A stretch of DNA of 64,000 nucleotides from Clostridium sp. LS (GTDB taxonomy: Bacteria > Bacillota > Clostridia > Clostridiales > Clostridiaceae): positions 18,014 through 82,013 of the forward strand of contig NZ_AUUU01000014.1 in NCBI RefSeq assembly GCF_002760435.1, written 5' to 3'. The translations under genes were made by a program, and so were the position numbers. Position 1 is the first letter of the stretch. Each line of letters opens with the position of its first letter. The notes beneath the pieces are model-generated. The model did no database searches and had not been told where the DNA came from. It saw only the letters and a list, made by a program, of their open reading frames with translations. This document shows, piece after piece, positions 38,595 to 49,189 of the stretch.

Positions 38595-39653
38595 ATGAAT
38601 TTACAGGAAGCAAATATCAGCAAGCAAAAAAATTTATCGAATGTAATTTATTTTAAAAAAGATAAAGAAAAAAGCTATGCGAAGTCAAAGCTATTGGATG
38701 CTATCTATTGGAAGCCAAATTCAATATTATGGAGAATTATTAATGTTTTAATATTTGTTTTAGTGCTTCTTGTTAGTTTTTTAATCCCATCTAAACAAAA
38801 TGTGATTTTATTGCCATATAGGTTATTTTTAACTACATCGATAGTTTTTCTTATTTTGGTAAATGTAATATCGTTATTTAATTCTAAAGTTAAAGCTAAA
38901 GTCAATCATAGTGCACAACTGTATTCAGGAGTTGGGATAATACTAATAGTATGGGACTTGTTAACTACAAAAAGTAATACACTTCCCTTACCATTTTTCC
39001 CAAGTTTTGCTCAAATACTTCAAGTTATTGTAGAGGATTATGGAACTTTGATAATAAGTACTGGACATTCTATGAGGTTACTGGTTATTGGCTTTACAAT
39101 TGGAACAATTTTAGGAATATCAACAGGAGTATTAATAGGATGGTACAGGCAGTGGAATTATTGGTTATTTCCTGTAATGAAAATAGTAGGTGTTGTTCCA
39201 GCTACAGCATGGATTCCAATAGTAATGTTTATCTTTCCTTCAAGTTTTTACGCACAAATATTTTTAATAGTACTTTGCGTATGGTTTCCGGTTTCATTTA
39301 TGACATCTTCGGGAATTGGAAATCTTCCGAAATCTTATTTCGAAGCAGCAAGAACATTAGGAGCCAAGGAAGAATTTTTAGTATTTAAGGTAGCAATTCC
39401 TGGTGCTATGCCTTCAATATTTACTGGTATATACACAGCTACAGGTATTTCATTCGCGACACTAGTAGTATCAGAAATGATTGGTGCAAAAGCAGGTCTT
39501 GGCTGGTATATTAACTGGGCAAAGGGCTGGTCTAATTATGCCAAAGTATATGCGTCAATAGTTATAATGGCAATTGTTTTTTCAATAGTTATGGCAATTA
39601 TATTTAAAATTAGAGACAAAGTGTTAATATGGCAAAAGGGGTTGTTAAAATGA
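38595..39653 (+). CDS. ABC transporter permease, SsuC/TauC type
   Basis: The 352 residues are longer than typical SsuC because of an N-terminal extension with two extra hydrophobic segments (about 50-105). The remaining six-helix permease carries the EAA loop EAARTLGAKEEFLVFKVAIPGAMPSIFTG. TAGGAG (38581-38586) is 8 nt before the ATG at 38595; the upstream GTG is too close. The gene overlaps the ATPase start as ATGA. Confidence 0.9.
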   Translation: MNLQEANISKQKNLSNVIYFKKDKEKSYAKSKLLDAIYWKPNSILWRIINVLIFVLVLLVSFLIPSKQNVILLPYRLFLTTSIVFLILVNVISLFNSKVKAKVNHSAQLYSGVGIILIVWDLLTTKSNTLPLPFFPSFAQILQVIVEDYGTLIISTGHSMRLLVIGFTIGTILGISTGVLIGWYRQWNYWLFPVMKIVGVVPATAWIPIVMFIFPSSFYAQIFLIVLCVWFPVSFMTSSGIGNLPKSYFEAARTLGAKEEFLVFKVAIPGAMPSIFTGIYTATGISFATLVVSEMIGAKAGLGWYINWAKGWSNYAKVYASIVIMAIVFSIVMAIIFKIRDKVLIWQKGLLK

Positions 39654-40447
39654 TAGAAAATAACGTACAATTAGGTTCAATTTCTGTTAAAAACGTCTAT
39701 AGAACTTATATTGATGCAAATGGTAATGAGGTTGAAGCATTAAAAAATATAAATATTGAAATTAAATCTGGTGAATTTATATCATTTATTGGCCCTTCTG
39801 GATGCGGAAAAACTACACTTATGAGGCTAATTGCAGGCTTAGATGAGGCTCAAGAGGGAGAATTATTATTAGATGGTGAAAAGATAGAGGGTACAAATTA
39901 TGAAAGAGGATATGTTTTTCAACAAGCAAATCTATTTCCCTGGGCAAATATAGAAGATAATATTTCAGTAGGACTTAAGGCAAGAAAAATATATAAGGAA
40001 CACAAAGATGAAGTGAAACATTATATAGAAATTGCAGGGCTTAAAGGATTTGAAAAATCGTATCCTCATCAAATATCAGGTGGTATGGCTCAAAGAGCTT
40101 CGTTGGTTAGGGCTCTTATAAATAACCCTAAAGTTTTATTACTTGATGAACCTTTAGGAGCGTTGGATTCTTTTACTAGATTTGCACTGCAAGATAAACT
40201 TCTGGAGTTATGGAAAGAAAGAGAAACTACTATGATTCTAGTCACTCATGATGTAGATGAAGCTGTCTATTTAAGTGATCGAATCATAATAATGTCTCCA
40301 AGGCCAGGAAAGATAGAAGAAATAATTGATGTAAAGTTAAGGAGACCACGAAATAGGACAAGTGATGATTTCTTAGTTCTTCGTAAAAAAATATTAGAGA
40401 AATTAAACTTAGTGAGTAAAACTAAGGATTTGGAATACTATTTATAG
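39650..40447 (+). CDS. ABC transporter ATPase, SsuB/TauB type
   Basis: The 265 residues contain Walker [10 protein letters not shown], signature [15 protein letters not shown], Walker [13 protein letters not shown] and the H-loop THDVDEA. The ATG at 39650 overlaps the permease stop (ATGA) behind AAAGGGG, which implies coupling. It energises the importer. Confidence 0.93.
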   Translation: MIENNVQLGSISVKNVYRTYIDANGNEVEALKNINIEIKSGEFISFIGPSGCGKTTLMRLIAGLDEAQEGELLLDGEKIEGTNYERGYVFQQANLFPWANIEDNISVGLKARKIYKEHKDEVKHYIEIAGLKGFEKSYPHQISGGMAQRASLVRALINNPKVLLLDEPLGALDSFTRFALQDKLLELWKERETTMILVTHDVDEAVYLSDRIIIMSPRPGKIEEIIDVKLRRPRNRTSDDFLVLRKKILEKLNLVSKTKDLEYYL

Positions 40448-40466
40448 TTTATACGAGGTGACGCCT

Positions 40467-42743
40467 TTGATAGAAAAGACTACATTAAAAGTAGAAGGAA
40501 TGACATGTACATTATGTACAATTATAATAGAAAATGCTATAAAAACTTTAAATGGAGTTATAAATGTTCAAGCAAGTTATGCAAGTGAAAAAGTGAATAT
40601 TGAATATGATGATGAGAAGATAGCTCTTTCAACAATTGAGGATAAGTTAAAAGAAAGCGGTTATTATTCATATGATTTTAATAAAAGTAATGTATCTAAC
40701 AATGGTGAAGTTAAAAGATTAAGGAACCTAGTGATAATATCATTTATTTTAACAAGTCCAATGATATTAATGATGCTTCTTAATGGGGCAAATGATTGCT
40801 GTATATCTTTTGATATTTTAAATAAATCTAGTTTAAACAAATTATTTGAAGGATTAAGGTACAAAACTTTATTTCTGCATGACTGGAGATTGCAGTTTAT
40901 GTTAGCAACTCCAGTTCAATTTTTAATTGGTTATAGATTTTATAAGAAAGCCTATTTCGCAATAAAATCTAAGATTCTTAATATGGATGTCCTTGTAGTG
41001 CTGGGAACAACTGTAACTTATTTTTATAGTTTGTATATATCATTCTTTGGAGTAACTAATTCTTCAGGAATTAAAAATGTGTTTTATGAATCTTCTATGG
41101 TTGTAATAACTCTTGTTTTACTTGGAAAATATTTAGAGGAAATAACTAAAGGAAGAACTTCAAAGGAAATAAAATCACTACTTAAATTCCAAGCTAAAAC
41201 AGCTAGAGTAGAAAAGGATGGAATAGAAGAGGATATTCCAATAGAAGAAGTTAATAAGGATGATAAAATCATAGTACGGCCAGGAGAAAAAATACCGGTA
41301 GATGGTATAATATTATCAGGAAATTCTTCTATAGATGAATCTATGATTACTGGCGAAAGTAAAATAGTAGAAAAAAGTATTGGAGATGAGGTAATAGGAT
41401 CCACATTAAATATGTATGGAACATTCAAGTTTAAAGCAACAAAGGTTGGAAGTGAAACGAGATTTGGAGAAATATTGAAGCTGGTAGAAGAAGCACAAAA
41501 TAGTAAACCACCAATTCAAAATCTAGTAGACAAAGTGTGTAGTATTTTCGTTCCTTTAGTTATTTTAATTTCTATAATAACATTTGTTATTTGGTATTTC
41601 ATTGTTTTAAATGGAAGTCCATATTTTCTATCAAAAACAATAATGTATGCTGTAGCTGTTTTAGTAGTAGCTTGTCCATGTGCATTAGGTCTTGCAACAC
41701 CAACTGCTATTATGACCGGTCTTGGAAGTCTTGCTAAAGAGGGAATATTAATAAAAAATAGTGCAAGTATAGAAAAAATCTGCACATTAGATACTATAGT
41801 ATTTGATAAAACAGGAACAATTACAACCGGAAACTTAATTGTTGATAAGATATTTATAAATGAGAATAGTTCTTTTAAAAAAGAAGAAATTTTAAAGTTT
41901 GCAGCTATAGGTGAAAAAAAATCAGAACATTATATAGGCAAAGCCATATATGAAAAATACAAAAGAGATTTTTCATTAGAGGTAGAAGATCCTGATGAGT
42001 TTAAAGCAATTCCAGGAAGGGGAATAATCGCTGATTGGAAAGAAAATGAAATAATAATTGGAACTGAAAAATTTATAGGCGAACAAGGACTTTTTATAGA
42101 TAAGACTCTAAAAAAATTAATCAAAAATGAAGGTTATAATTATGGTAAAACTGTTATTGTTATAGCTATAAACAAGAAGTGTGAAGCGATAATTATATTA
42201 TCAGATGCTATTAAAAGTGACTCTAGAGAAGCTATTCAAAAGCTAAAAAAGAATGGTATAGATGTAATAATGTTAAGCGGAGATAATAAAAAAGCTGCTA
42301 AAGAAATTGGAGATAAAGTTGGAATTACTAATATTATTGCAGAAGTATTGCCTGAAGAAAAGGGAGAAGTAATTGATGGATTAAAGCAAGAGGGAAGAAA
42401 TGTAGCAATGGTAGGTGATGGAATTAACGATGCGGTTGCATTATCAAAAGCAGATGTAAATTTTGTTATGGGAAATGGAGCAGACGTAGCAATAGAAATT
42501 GGAGATGTGGTTATTTTAAAAAATAATTTATTTGTTATACCAACTGTAATCCATAAAGCTAAAAAGATACGAAGAAAAATAATTGGAAATTTAATCTTTG
42601 CTTTTATTTATAATATAATAGCAATTCCATTTGCAGCCACAGGACATTTAACTCCGGCAATTGCAGCAATAATAATGTCTGCTAGTTCTTTATCAGTACT
42701 ATTAAATTCATTAAGTTTAAAAAGGAGAATGGGCAATATTTAG
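40467..42743 (+). CDS. Copper-type P1B ATPase
   Basis: The protein has 758 residues. The order is one N-terminal HMA domain (GMTCTLC), membrane helices, TGES actuator loop (MITGES), the CPC helix ([15 protein letters not shown], about 402), phosphorylation site DKTGT (about 447) and MVGDGINDA, ending [10 protein letters not shown]. The nucleotide-binding motif reads SEHY instead of the usual SEHP (about 485). The likely start is TTG 40467, 6 nt after GAGGTG. It follows the importer ATPase by 19 bp, so it is probably cotranscribed. It exports Cu+ by family; its job in a sulfur importer operon is unclear. Confidence 0.9.
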   Translation: MIEKTTLKVEGMTCTLCTIIIENAIKTLNGVINVQASYASEKVNIEYDDEKIALSTIEDKLKESGYYSYDFNKSNVSNNGEVKRLRNLVIISFILTSPMILMMLLNGANDCCISFDILNKSSLNKLFEGLRYKTLFLHDWRLQFMLATPVQFLIGYRFYKKAYFAIKSKILNMDVLVVLGTTVTYFYSLYISFFGVTNSSGIKNVFYESSMVVITLVLLGKYLEEITKGRTSKEIKSLLKFQAKTARVEKDGIEEDIPIEEVNKDDKIIVRPGEKIPVDGIILSGNSSIDESMITGESKIVEKSIGDEVIGSTLNMYGTFKFKATKVGSETRFGEILKLVEEAQNSKPPIQNLVDKVCSIFVPLVILISIITFVIWYFIVLNGSPYFLSKTIMYAVAVLVVACPCALGLATPTAIMTGLGSLAKEGILIKNSASIEKICTLDTIVFDKTGTITTGNLIVDKIFINENSSFKKEEILKFAAIGEKKSEHYIGKAIYEKYKRDFSLEVEDPDEFKAIPGRGIIADWKENEIIIGTEKFIGEQGLFIDKTLKKLIKNEGYNYGKTVIVIAINKKCEAIIILSDAIKSDSREAIQKLKKNGIDVIMLSGDNKKAAKEIGDKVGITNIIAEVLPEEKGEVIDGLKQEGRNVAMVGDGINDAVALSKADVNFVMGNGADVAIEIGDVVILKNNLFVIPTVIHKAKKIRRKIIGNLIFAFIYNIIAIPFAATGHLTPAIAAIIMSASSLSVLLNSLSLKRRMGNI

Positions 42744-42753
42744 CCCATTTTTT
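42727..42753 (+). terminator. Intrinsic terminator overlapping the ATPase stop
   Basis: AATGGGC pairs with GCCCATT around the TAG stop, followed by TTTTT. Confidence 0.8.
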
Positions 42754-42807
42754 GTGCGAAATTAGCAGGTGAAAATTTAAAAATAATAATTTTAATAAAA
42801 TTTTAGA

Positions 42808-42940
42808 TTGACAAAGATAAAATCTAGTGATATTATCTATATAAATCCTATATGAATACTTTGTAATTTATATATGCTGACTAGAAAACTAGAGGCGTTA
42901 AATAAAATTATTTTAATTTTATTTGGCGTTTTTTTTTATC
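42808..42940 (+). promoter_or_regulatory. Promoter and shared attenuator leader, copy 2
   Basis: TTGACA (42808-42813) and TATTAT (42831-42836) have 17-bp spacing. The core is CTGACTAGAAAACTAGAGG (42877-42895). Relative to the other copies G:C has become A:T in the stem, a compensatory change. A terminator follows (CGTTAAATAAAATT with AATTTTATTTGGCG, 42896-42930, then T8). A TATAGGAAT string also occurs at 42959-42967, just before the gene. Confidence 0.8.
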
Positions 42941-42991
42941 TTTAAATCTTAGTAAACATATAGGAATAACTGAAAATGGAGGATTAAATTT

Positions 42992-43816
42992 ATGAAAAAA
43001 TTAAAATTTATTAAAGCAATTGTAGGAATATTATTATCGACTGTTGTATTAGTTGGATGCGGTGGCAATGCTAATGAAAAAGGAGCTGACAAATCTGGAA
43101 CAGAACCTAAAACAATAGTAATAGGGACAGGAAATGCTTTCAAGCCATATTGCTATTTAGATGATAGTGGAAATCTTTCAGGTTATGAGATTGAAGTGTT
43201 AAAAGAGATTAATAAGAAGCTTCCACAATATAAATTTGAATTTGAACAGCTTGAGTTCAAAAACATATTACTCAGCTTAGAATCAAATAAAGTAGATGTA
43301 GGAGCACATCAATTTGAAAAAAATCCTGAACGTGAATCTAAATATTTGTTTGGTACTGAAAGCTACACAACTTTTATATTAAGAATTACTGTTGGAAAAA
43401 ATAGAACAGATATAAATTCACTTAAAGACTTAGAAGGCAAGAAGGTACAAGTAGGTTCAGGAAGTAATGATGCCTATGTTTTGGAACAATATAACAAAGA
43501 TCATAATAATGCTATAAATCTTGTTTATACAGCATCAGTTGACCCCGCTACTACTATAAAAAGTATTGAAGATGGAAGAATAGATGCTTTTATATCAATT
43601 AAAAGAGTAGTTGATTCCTATAATCAAACTTATGGAGATAAACTCAAAACAGTTGGTGATCCTATATCTACATCAAACACTTATTATATTTTTAGAAAAA
43701 GTGATACTCAACTCCAAGCTGATTTTGATAAAGCTTTAAAAGAGTTAAAGGCTGATGGAACCTTGGGGAAAATTTCTACAAAAGTTTTAGGTGGAGATTA
43801 CACAACTAATGATTAA
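42992..43816 (+). CDS. Amino-acid-type ABC substrate-binding lipoprotein (cystine/TcyJK-like)
   Basis: This 274-residue lipoprotein (lipobox LVGC, Cys23) has the family 3 solute-binding fold: GNAFKPYCYLDDSGNLSGYEIEVLKEI, VGAHQFEKNPERESKYLF, SLKDLEGKKVQVGSGS and DGRIDAFI. The layout with two permeases and one ATPase matches the TcyJKLMN importer of B. subtilis, which takes up cystine and S-methyl or other sulfur amino acids. The sulfur substrate is inferred from this and from the following nitrogenase-like genes. Confidence 0.85.
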   Translation: MKKLKFIKAIVGILLSTVVLVGCGGNANEKGADKSGTEPKTIVIGTGNAFKPYCYLDDSGNLSGYEIEVLKEINKKLPQYKFEFEQLEFKNILLSLESNKVDVGAHQFEKNPERESKYLFGTESYTTFILRITVGKNRTDINSLKDLEGKKVQVGSGSNDAYVLEQYNKDHNNAINLVYTASVDPATTIKSIEDGRIDAFISIKRVVDSYNQTYGDKLKTVGDPISTSNTYYIFRKSDTQLQADFDKALKELKADGTLGKISTKVLGGDYTTND

Positions 43817-43986
43817 TTAATTTAATAAATTATAAAAGAGCCACATGTTAACAATATTCAACTGAAATGTCTGATACTCTGCTATTTCAGCTGATATAGA
43901 ATATATAAATAATAAAGTTTATGAATGAAAATAAGAACTTATACTGGTTAACTATGTTTATAATCACTATATTAAGGAGAGATAAA

Positions 43987-44673
43987 ATGGAAAGTTATTT
44001 TAATATAGAATTAGTTTTTAAAGATTTACCTCAGTTATTATCTCGCCTTCACATTACATTATTAATTGTATTAAGTGCAACTGTTATTGGGGTATTTCTT
44101 GGCGTTATCTTAGCCTTATTTAGATTATACAAAATACCTGTATTAAATCAAATTGCAATTGTTTATACATCCTTTATGCGTGGAACTCCAATACTTGTGC
44201 AAATGTTCATTGTGTTTTATGGATTACCAATGTTGTTGATGTTAGTGGGGATAAATATAAATAGATGGGATAAATTATATTTTGTTATAGTTACTTATGG
44301 TCTTAATGCAGCTTCTTTTAATGCGGAAATAATAAGAGCAGCAATAACAAGTATTCCAGAAGGACAAGTAGAGGCGGCTTATTCTGTTGGAATGACAAAA
44401 TTGCAGACTTTTTCAAGAATAATTGCACCTCAATCAGTTATTATTATTCTGCCAACTCTTGGAATTAGTTTAATAGGACTTTTTCAAGACACTTCACTGG
44501 CCTTTACACTTGGAATAATAGATGTAATGGGCAAGGTTAATACTATAGCGGCTAGTACATATCGTTCTTTAGAAGGGTATGTCTCGGCAGCACTTATTTT
44601 CCTTATATTATCTATTTTATTAGAACAGCTTTTTTCACTAATAGAGAAAAAACTGCAGATTCAAAAAATATAA
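43987..44673 (+). CDS. Amino-acid-type ABC permease (TcyL/M-like), first
   Basis: The 228 residues have about five helices and the EAA loop VEAAYSVGMTKLQTFSRIIAPQ. AAGGAGA places the start at ATG 43987 rather than upstream in-frame codons. A hairpin (CTGAAAT/ATTTCAG, 43862-43890) lies in the 170-bp gap before it. Confidence 0.92.
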   Translation: MESYFNIELVFKDLPQLLSRLHITLLIVLSATVIGVFLGVILALFRLYKIPVLNQIAIVYTSFMRGTPILVQMFIVFYGLPMLLMLVGININRWDKLYFVIVTYGLNAASFNAEIIRAAITSIPEGQVEAAYSVGMTKLQTFSRIIAPQSVIIILPTLGISLIGLFQDTSLAFTLGIIDVMGKVNTIAASTYRSLEGYVSAALIFLILSILLEQLFSLIEKKLQIQKI

Positions 44674-44689
44674 TGAGGCAGGTGAAATT

Positions 44690-45406
44690 ATGGGGTTTGA
44701 TATAAGTTTCATGCTTATAGCATTAAAAGAAGCAATAAAATATATACCTATTACTTTAATACTTGCTGTAATACCTCTCATTGTAGGTATTGTCCTAGGA
44801 ACGCTGATAGCAGTAATAAGAATTTATAAAGTTAAAGTGCTAAGTGAGATTATGCAGATTTTTGTAGTAATCATTAGGGGAATTCCTCTTGTAGTAATAC
44901 TTTATATAGTCTTTTTTCAAATAACATTAGGTTTTGATGCAATTGCAGATAAATTTAATTGGACTATTCATTCAAAAGATATAAATGTTATTTATATTGC
45001 AATAATAGCTATATCTATTTCTGCTATTGCTAATATATCAGAAACAATAAGGGGCGGTTTAATTTCAGTAGGAAAAGGGCAATTCGAGGCGGCATATTCT
45101 GTGGGACTCACAAGAAGTCAGACATTAAGAAGAATTATAATTCCACAGGCATTGCCAGTAATTCTTCCTTCCTTATGTAACAACTTTATCGGATTAATTA
45201 AAGGTTCCTCTATAGCCTATTTAATAACTGTAGTGGATATAATGAATGGAGCTTTAATAACGGCGACTGCAAATTATAAGTTTTTAGAAGCGTATATAGC
45301 GGCGGCGATTGTTTATTGGGTATTATGTCTTTTTATAGAAAAGGGATCCTTCATTATAGAGAAAAATTTGAGATTTTACGGAAGAGGAAGAGGGGAATGC
45401 TTATGA
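44690..45406 (+). CDS. Amino-acid-type ABC permease (TcyL/M-like), second
   Basis: The 238 residues form the same family as the preceding permease, with EAA loop FEAAYSVGLTRSQTLRRIIIPQ. The pair presumably forms a heterodimer. The stop overlaps the next small gene as ATGA. Confidence 0.92.
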   Translation: MGFDISFMLIALKEAIKYIPITLILAVIPLIVGIVLGTLIAVIRIYKVKVLSEIMQIFVVIIRGIPLVVILYIVFFQITLGFDAIADKFNWTIHSKDINVIYIAIIAISISAIANISETIRGGLISVGKGQFEAAYSVGLTRSQTLRRIIIPQALPVILPSLCNNFIGLIKGSSIAYLITVVDIMNGALITATANYKFLEAYIAAAIVYWVLCLFIEKGSFIIEKNLRFYGRGRGECL

Positions 45407-45609
45407 AGAAAATAAATATAATCGAGTTTCTAAAAAAATATTTATTAACTTTAATTATAATAGGAGCAGCTTTTCTATGCTCAAATAATACTAATATTGA
45501 AGGAAGAAAAAATATACAAACTGAGAAAGAATCAATTGCTATTAAAACAGGAACGGATATTAATCCAAACTACTATTTATCTGAAGAGAGGAGCTGGAAT
45601 TTTGATTGA
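45403..45609 (+). CDS. Small membrane-anchored protein, possibly a truncated binding protein
   Basis: The 68 residues comprise a lysine-rich start, one hydrophobic segment ([13 protein letters not shown], about 14-26) and a polar tail. The tail ([19 protein letters not shown]) resembles the first strand of a family 3 solute-binding protein and then stops. It overlaps the permease stop by 4 bp and the ATPase start by 8 bp, so it is embedded in a translationally coupled operon. It may be a decayed second substrate-binding protein or a small accessory subunit. Confidence 0.6.
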   Translation: MKKINIIEFLKKYLLTLIIIGAAFLCSNNTNIEGRKNIQTEKESIAIKTGTDINPNYYLSEERSWNFD

Positions 45610-46354
45610 AATAAAGGGCATCCATAAGAAGTTTGGTAAAAATGAAGTATTAAAGGGTGTTGATATTAAAGTTAATAAAGGTGAAGTTGTTGTAATACTC
45701 GGTCCTAGTGGTTCTGGAAAAACTACCTTGTTAAGATGTATCAATTTCCTAGAAAAAGCAGATGAAGGCGAGTTAGTAGTTGGGAATAAAAACGTTCATT
45801 TTAAGAGTGCAACTAAGAAAGACATATTAGAAATTAGAAGACAAACCGCTATGGTTTTCCAAAGCTATAATCTTTTCAGTAATAAGACAGCCCTTGAAAA
45901 TGTAATGGAAGGATTAATAATTGCTAGAAAGATACCTAAAGATGAAGCAGAGGAAATAAGCAAAAGAACATTGGATAAAGTTGGATTAAGTGATAAATAT
46001 AATTTTTATCCATCACAGCTTTCAGGTGGACAGCAGCAGCGAGTTGGTATTGCACGAGCTGTAGCTCTTAATCCAGAAGTTATCTTATTTGATGAACCAA
46101 CCTCAGCGCTAGATCCAGAACTTGTAGGAGAAGTGCTTTCCGTAATGAAAGCTGTAGCAAAGGAAGGAATTACTATGGTTGTAGTTACCCATGAAATGTC
46201 CTTTGCTTCAGATATAGCAAGCAAGGTGATTTTTATGGATGGAGGAGTGGTAGTTGAAGCAGGTTCACCAAAGGATATATTTTTAAGTCCCAAAGAAGAA
46301 CGAACTAAGCAGTTTTTAAGAAGAATACTTCCAGAATGGAGTTATACAATTTAG
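45602..46354 (+). CDS. Amino-acid-type ABC ATPase (TcyN-like)
   Basis: The 250 residues contain Walker [11 protein letters not shown]-loop VFQSYNLF, signature [14 protein letters not shown], Walker [15 protein letters not shown] and H-loop THEM. The frame is open further upstream, but GAGGAG lies 8 nt before the TTG at 45602, giving an N-terminus ([13 protein letters not shown]) that matches the family. The stop codon falls within a half copy of the palindromic repeat family. Confidence 0.93.
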   Translation: MIEIKGIHKKFGKNEVLKGVDIKVNKGEVVVILGPSGSGKTTLLRCINFLEKADEGELVVGNKNVHFKSATKKDILEIRRQTAMVFQSYNLFSNKTALENVMEGLIIARKIPKDEAEEISKRTLDKVGLSDKYNFYPSQLSGGQQQRVGIARAVALNPEVILFDEPTSALDPELVGEVLSVMKAVAKEGITMVVVTHEMSFASDIASKVIFMDGGVVVEAGSPKDIFLSPKEERTKQFLRRILPEWSYTI

Positions 46355-46380
46355 GCATATTCAAAAATAACAAGTCAGCT
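46353..46380. repeat. Half copy of the palindromic repeat family, copy d
   Basis: AGGCATATTCAAAAATAACAAG matches the left half of copies a and c. The right half is missing or degraded before the nitrogenase-like gene at 46409. Confidence 0.5.
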
Positions 46381-46408
46381 GAATATGTACTAGTTTAGGA
46401 GTGATTAA

Positions 46409-47857
46409 ATGGCAAAGATAATTGAAAGGAATCGTGAAGATAGAAAATATGCTGTTACTGGTGGAGGCTCCTGCAGCAGCAAGCTTTCAGAACGTTTTAA
46501 GAAAAGGTGTCTAAAAAATGCTGAAAGAAGTTTTGCACAAACTACTCAATGTCAAGAAATAAACAGTATACAAGCGTTGCTATCAATGGAGGATGCTGCA
46601 TTTGTAGTTCATTCACCAAATGGCTGCGTAGGTTGTGTGTCTTTTATGAATGATAATTTCAAAGTTGGGCAATACCATCGGGGTATTCAAAATATTAGAA
46701 ACGCCAGATATATTGTTACAAGTTTAGATGAAAAAGATATTGTTTTTGGTGGAGAAGAAAAGCTAAAGAAAGCAGTTCTTGACTTAAATTCAAGGTATAA
46801 ACCTAATATAATATTTATTTTTTCTTCATGTGCATCAGGAATAATTGGCGATGATATTGATTCAGTGGCAACAAATCTGCAAAAAGAAATTGATGCTATC
46901 ATAGTTCCAATACACTGTGAAGGCTTTAAATCAAAAGTTCCAGCAACAGGCTTTGATACTGCTTTTAATTCAATAATAAAATATGTTTTAAAAGATGAAA
47001 AACTAGAAAAAGAAAAAGGCCTAATTAATGTTTTTGCAACTACCTCAATTGGATATAAGGATCAGCTTGAAATTGAAAAATTATTAGGAGTATTAGGTCT
47101 CCATGTAAACTATATACCGTTTTATTCAAGTGTTGAAAAGCTTAGGAAGATAGTGAGAGCTGAATATTCAGTTGCTATATGCCAGGTGTTTGCAGATGAA
47201 TTTATGGAATACTTAAAAAATGAATATAATATTCCATACTCTACTACTGGTATGCCTATAGGAATAAGAAGCACTGATGAGTGGTTTTTATCTGTAGCAA
47301 AATTAGTAGGTAAAGAGGATATTGCTCGTAAATATATAGAAGAGCAGCATAAAAAAGTCCTTCCAGAGTTAACTAAAATAAGAAAACTAACGGAAGGTAA
47401 GAAAGTATTTATATGCGCAGGAACCGGAAGAGGAATTGCAGCAGCAACATTAATAGAGGATTTTGGAATGACGTTGGTTGGTATACAAACTCCTACCTAT
47501 GAAGAAGCTTTTATAGAAAGCTTTGATGAATTGGAAAAGATTCATGGAGGAGATTTTATAATCGATGTAGCCAATATGCAGCCTTTCGAACAAGTAAATC
47601 TTGTTAATAAATTAAAACCAGACTTTTTCCTTGGAATGTCTAACTGGGTGTCAAAACTTGGGATACCTTCTACACATATTTTAGAAGCTAAGAGACCAAC
47701 CTTTGGGTACAATGGCCTTATATATTTAGGAAGAAAGATTGAAAATTCAATTGAAAATCCAAGTTTTAATATTAAGCTTTCAAAGCACAAAAAACTTCCT
47801 TATAAAGAAGCCTGGTATGAAGAAAATGCATTTAAGTATTTAAAAGAAGGGGTGTAG
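46409..47857 (+). CDS. Nitrogenase component-1 alpha-like protein D1
   Basis: The 482 residues are NifD-like. Cys48, Cys73 and Cys141 (QTTQCQE, SPNGCVGC, SSCASGIIGDD) align with the P-cluster cysteines of NifD (62, 88, 154). Cys258 (VAICQVFADEF) aligns with the FeMo-co ligand Cys275 and His423 (THILEAKRP) with His442. In HCEGFKSKVPATGF the NifD Gln191 and His195 positions are Pro178 and Phe182, so dinitrogen reduction is unlikely. It pairs with K1, 5 bp downstream. Alignment was by eye. It follows the TcyJKLMN-like importer, suggesting a sulfur amino acid or thioether substrate. Confidence 0.88.
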   Translation: MAKIIERNREDRKYAVTGGGSCSSKLSERFKKRCLKNAERSFAQTTQCQEINSIQALLSMEDAAFVVHSPNGCVGCVSFMNDNFKVGQYHRGIQNIRNARYIVTSLDEKDIVFGGEEKLKKAVLDLNSRYKPNIIFIFSSCASGIIGDDIDSVATNLQKEIDAIIVPIHCEGFKSKVPATGFDTAFNSIIKYVLKDEKLEKEKGLINVFATTSIGYKDQLEIEKLLGVLGLHVNYIPFYSSVEKLRKIVRAEYSVAICQVFADEFMEYLKNEYNIPYSTTGMPIGIRSTDEWFLSVAKLVGKEDIARKYIEEQHKKVLPELTKIRKLTEGKKVFICAGTGRGIAAATLIEDFGMTLVGIQTPTYEEAFIESFDELEKIHGGDFIIDVANMQPFEQVNLVNKLKPDFFLGMSNWVSKLGIPSTHILEAKRPTFGYNGLIYLGRKIENSIENPSFNIKLSKHKKLPYKEAWYEENAFKYLKEGV

Positions 47858-47862
47858 GACAA

Positions 47863-49131
47863 ATGAAAAATTACGTAGAGAACCCAAGATCTTTATGTGC
47901 ACTTAATGGTGCATTAGGAGTTTTTTCAGCACTAGGTAAAACTATACCTATTCTTCATGCAGGACCAGGCTGTGGGCTTCAAGCTACAATAGGTGTTAAA
48001 TCAGGGTATGTAGGTGGAGGAACAGGATGTCCAAGCTCTAATATGTTTGAAAAAGAAGTTGTTTTTGGTGGAATTAATAGACTAAGAGAAACAATAGAAG
48101 GAACTTTAGAAGTAATGGAAGGGGACTTATATGCTGTTCTTACAGGATGTACTTCAGGAATTATAGGGGATGATGTGGAAAACTTAGTTGATGAGTTTAA
48201 AAGAAAAGATATTCCTATAGCTTACATTGAAACATCTGGCTTTAAAGGGGATTCGTATTTTGGATATGAAGTATCTTTAACAGAGATAGTAAAACAATTT
48301 GTTACCAAGAGCACTGAAAAAGATGATAAGACAGTAAATATTTTTGGAATAGTCCCAACACAGGATATAACTTGGAAAGGTAATATTGAAGAAATAACAA
48401 GAATACTAAAAAAGCTTGGTTTAAAGGTAAATACCTTTTTTACTGAAAATCAAGGTATTAATAATATAAAAGCATCTTCAAAAGCTTCGTTGAATATAGT
48501 ATTTTCTCCATGGCTTTTAAAAGAATTATCTCAAATTTATAAGGATGAGTTTAATATTGATACTTTTAGATATGAGGGACTTCCAATTGGTCCTACTGCT
48601 ACATCAGATTTTATAAGAAGATTAGCTAAACATATTTCAATAGACAAAGAATTGGTTGAAAGTGTAATAAAAGAAGAAGAGGATTACGTTTTCAGTTATT
48701 ATGAATACATTAATGCCATGATAAAAACCTATCGTTTTGTTGTTGTAGGAGATGCAAATGTAGTGCTAGGTTTAAATAGATTTTTAGTTAATGACTATGG
48801 ACAAATTCCTTTGATTTCTATAATTACGGATGATGTGTCTAGTGAAGATAGAAAAGTAATAGAGAATGAATTAAATAATTTAGAATTTGCAAGAAAGCCT
48901 AAAATAATTTTTGAAAATGATAAATGGAAAATAAGTGAGATTATAAGAGCTGAACAAGATGAAGCAACTCTAATTTTAGGAAGCAGCTTTGAAAAAGAAA
49001 TAGGAATTGAACTTGGTATAGAGACAGTTACAGTTTCTAATCCATCAACAGAATCACTTATTCTCAATAAAGGCTATGCTGGATATAGAGGATGTTTAAC
49101 ATTTTTAGAAGACTTATATGATAATAACTAA
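47863..49131 (+). CDS. Nitrogenase component-1 beta-like protein K1
   Basis: The 422 residues are NifK-like but about 100 shorter than NifK. Cys12, Cys37 and Cys96 (SLCALNG, AGPGCGLQ, LTGCTSGIIGDD) fit the three beta-side P-cluster cysteines. The short N-terminus resembles MarK, NifN and BchB-type subunits. It is expected to form an alpha2beta2 complex with D1 and take electrons from a NifH-like reductase. Confidence 0.88.
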   Translation: MKNYVENPRSLCALNGALGVFSALGKTIPILHAGPGCGLQATIGVKSGYVGGGTGCPSSNMFEKEVVFGGINRLRETIEGTLEVMEGDLYAVLTGCTSGIIGDDVENLVDEFKRKDIPIAYIETSGFKGDSYFGYEVSLTEIVKQFVTKSTEKDDKTVNIFGIVPTQDITWKGNIEEITRILKKLGLKVNTFFTENQGINNIKASSKASLNIVFSPWLLKELSQIYKDEFNIDTFRYEGLPIGPTATSDFIRRLAKHISIDKELVESVIKEEEDYVFSYYEYINAMIKTYRFVVVGDANVVLGLNRFLVNDYGQIPLISIITDDVSSEDRKVIENELNNLEFARKPKIIFENDKWKISEIIRAEQDEATLILGSSFEKEIGIELGIETVTVSNPSTESLILNKGYAGYRGCLTFLEDLYDNN

Positions 49132-49189
49132 TTGATTACAATGCATAATGCATTTTAGATAAAATAATAATTATGAAAGAGGGATAAAT

